A stretch of 64,000 nucleotides of DNA. Origin: Agapetus fuscipes (Eukaryota > Arthropoda > Insecta > Trichoptera > Glossosomatidae). Made by a program: the position numbers and the translations under genes. Position 1 is the first letter of the stretch. Every line of letters starts with the position of its first letter. Location: assembly GCA_951799405.1 (NCBI GenBank), contig OX637339.1, positions 186,001-250,000 of the forward strand. Direction: 5' to 3'. Positions 63,283-64,000 of this stretch are shown here, one piece after another. The notes beneath the pieces are model-generated. The model saw only the letters and a program-made list of their open reading frames with translations. It made no database searches and had not been told where the DNA came from.

Positions 63283-63782
63283 ACCGGTCCGTAGTTCAGT
63301 GGTAACACTTCGGACTCGTTAATGGAAGGCTGTGGATTCGAATCCCGGCGGAGCACAAAAAATATACCATTTATGTTTTCAAATTCGCTCTTTGCTGGGT
63401 TGAGAAAAAAAAATCATAAACCTTTATCAAAGACCGGTCACTGAAATATCCATCCAGCCTTACAGCAACTGGGTCTTGCTTGCGAATTGGCGCTTTGTAG
63501 CGAAGACGACCAAACTCGTAAAAAGGTCGATAGCTCAATTGGTAGAATGCTTGCATTCCATGCCAAGAGCAACTGTTTTATCTCAAGGCTTACTCAACCT
63601 TCACAAGAAATGAGAACCAGCCCCCCCGGGAGCTGGAAAGCCCCCACTTCAATTGATAGTGATTGGTGTGAGGCCGGCCCCCTTACCCGTAAAAATAAAT
63701 AGGTCCCGAATCGCTACATGCGACCCCTTCGGGAATAACGCAGGCAAGAAGTTACACTATATGTGTAGCTTAGTTGCGTTGT
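63283..63782 (+). mobile_element. A/B composite SINE, complete
   Basis: B head GACCGGTCCGTAGTTCAGTG and GGATTCGAATCCCGGCGGAG, fusion CTCGTAAAAAGGTCGATAGC (63517), A tail TGTGTAGCTTAGTTGCGTTG. The longest reference copy of the composite. Confidence 0.9.
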
Positions 63783-63787
63783 TTTTG

Positions 63788-64000
63788 CGGCCGGGCGATA
63801 GCTAAGTTATTAGATTTCTTGCTTTCCATGACTAGAGCTAGGGTTCGATCCCCACCGAAGGTGTCAGAAATGACTTCCCTTGTCAGTTTTTCTTTCAAAC
63901 CCAAAATAAAAAGAGCAGCAAGGTTTATTAAGCCTTCACAATAGATGAGAACCAGCCCCCTCAGGAGCTGGGAAACCCACTTCAACTGTAGTGATGAAAC
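63788..64000 (+). mobile_element. SINE-A copy, cut by window end
   Basis: GGGCGATAGCTAAGTTATTAG, GGTTCGATCCCCACCGAAGG; continues beyond the window. Confidence 0.85.

Overview
This is a repeat-dominated eukaryotic window of roughly 64% A+T. I find no bacterial operons, no long intact host gene and no CRISPR. The best host-gene evidence is a minus-strand exon at 8260-8944. Its C-terminal half resembles a divergent Rebers-Riddiford (chitin-binding) cuticle domain, which points to an arthropod, most likely an insect; I cannot name the species. A weaker candidate terminal exon lies at 37-240.

Family names used below are mine. SINE-A: tRNA-like head with A box TAGCTCAGTTGG and B box GGTTCGAATCC, about 320 bp, ending TGTAGCTTAGTTGCGTT. 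SINE-B: a second tRNA-like head (GGTCCGTAGTTCAGTGGTAA, B box GGTTCGAATCCC), about 310 bp, with an (ATT)n-type tail. A/B composite: SINE-B fused head-to-tail to SINE-A at a recurrent junction. SINE-D: a third tRNA-like head (GGCCAAGTGGG, GGTTCGATCCCC). Element C: about 240-270 bp, starting TTCCTTGACTTATAGGTTGG and ending in (TTAGA)n, with about 40 copies or pieces. Element F: a smaller repeat with two clear copies. LINE debris belongs to RTE-like, L2/CR1-like and Jockey-like groups. One inverted pair of LTR fragments and two MITEs (hAT-like and PIF/Harbinger-like) are also present.

Layout: 1-8 kb holds LINE and SINE debris. At 8.3-8.9 kb is the cuticle-like exon. At 10-12.5 kb are Penelope-like (PLE) remnants and a four-unit tandem array, all carrying hammerhead-ribozyme cores. 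13-20 kb holds foldbacks, L2 and clusters of element C. At 20.3-20.8 kb a hammerhead-bearing foldback interrupts a SINE-B that abuts a 5S rRNA fragment. At 22.1-22.4 kb a MITE sits in a GTAT microsatellite. A Jockey fragment with a poly-A tail lies at 25.3-26.3 kb. At 36.3-39.6 kb a nearly complete PLE has inverted terminal repeats, a 12-bp target duplication and flanking inverted minisatellite arrays. Tandem repeats lie at 43.9 and 51.5 kb, further hammerhead foldbacks at 50.9 and 54.6 kb, and an RTE fragment with one nonsense codon at 57.1 kb. A Harbinger-like MITE nested in element C lies at 61.2 kb.

The most interesting theme is a set of hammerhead ribozyme motifs of unrelated sequence but the same architecture. 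Each has a paired stem I, core CUGANGA, one extra nucleotide, a paired stem II, GAAA and a self-complementary stem III (ACGU, AACGUU, ACCGGU or AAUAUU). Hammerheads in Penelope-like elements are an established class. The details here (the extra nucleotide, cleavage inside an ORF stop codon, foldbacks with a ribozyme in each arm, a tandem array) deserve checking. Repeat boundaries are read by eye and are good to about 5-20 bp unless a target duplication fixes them.
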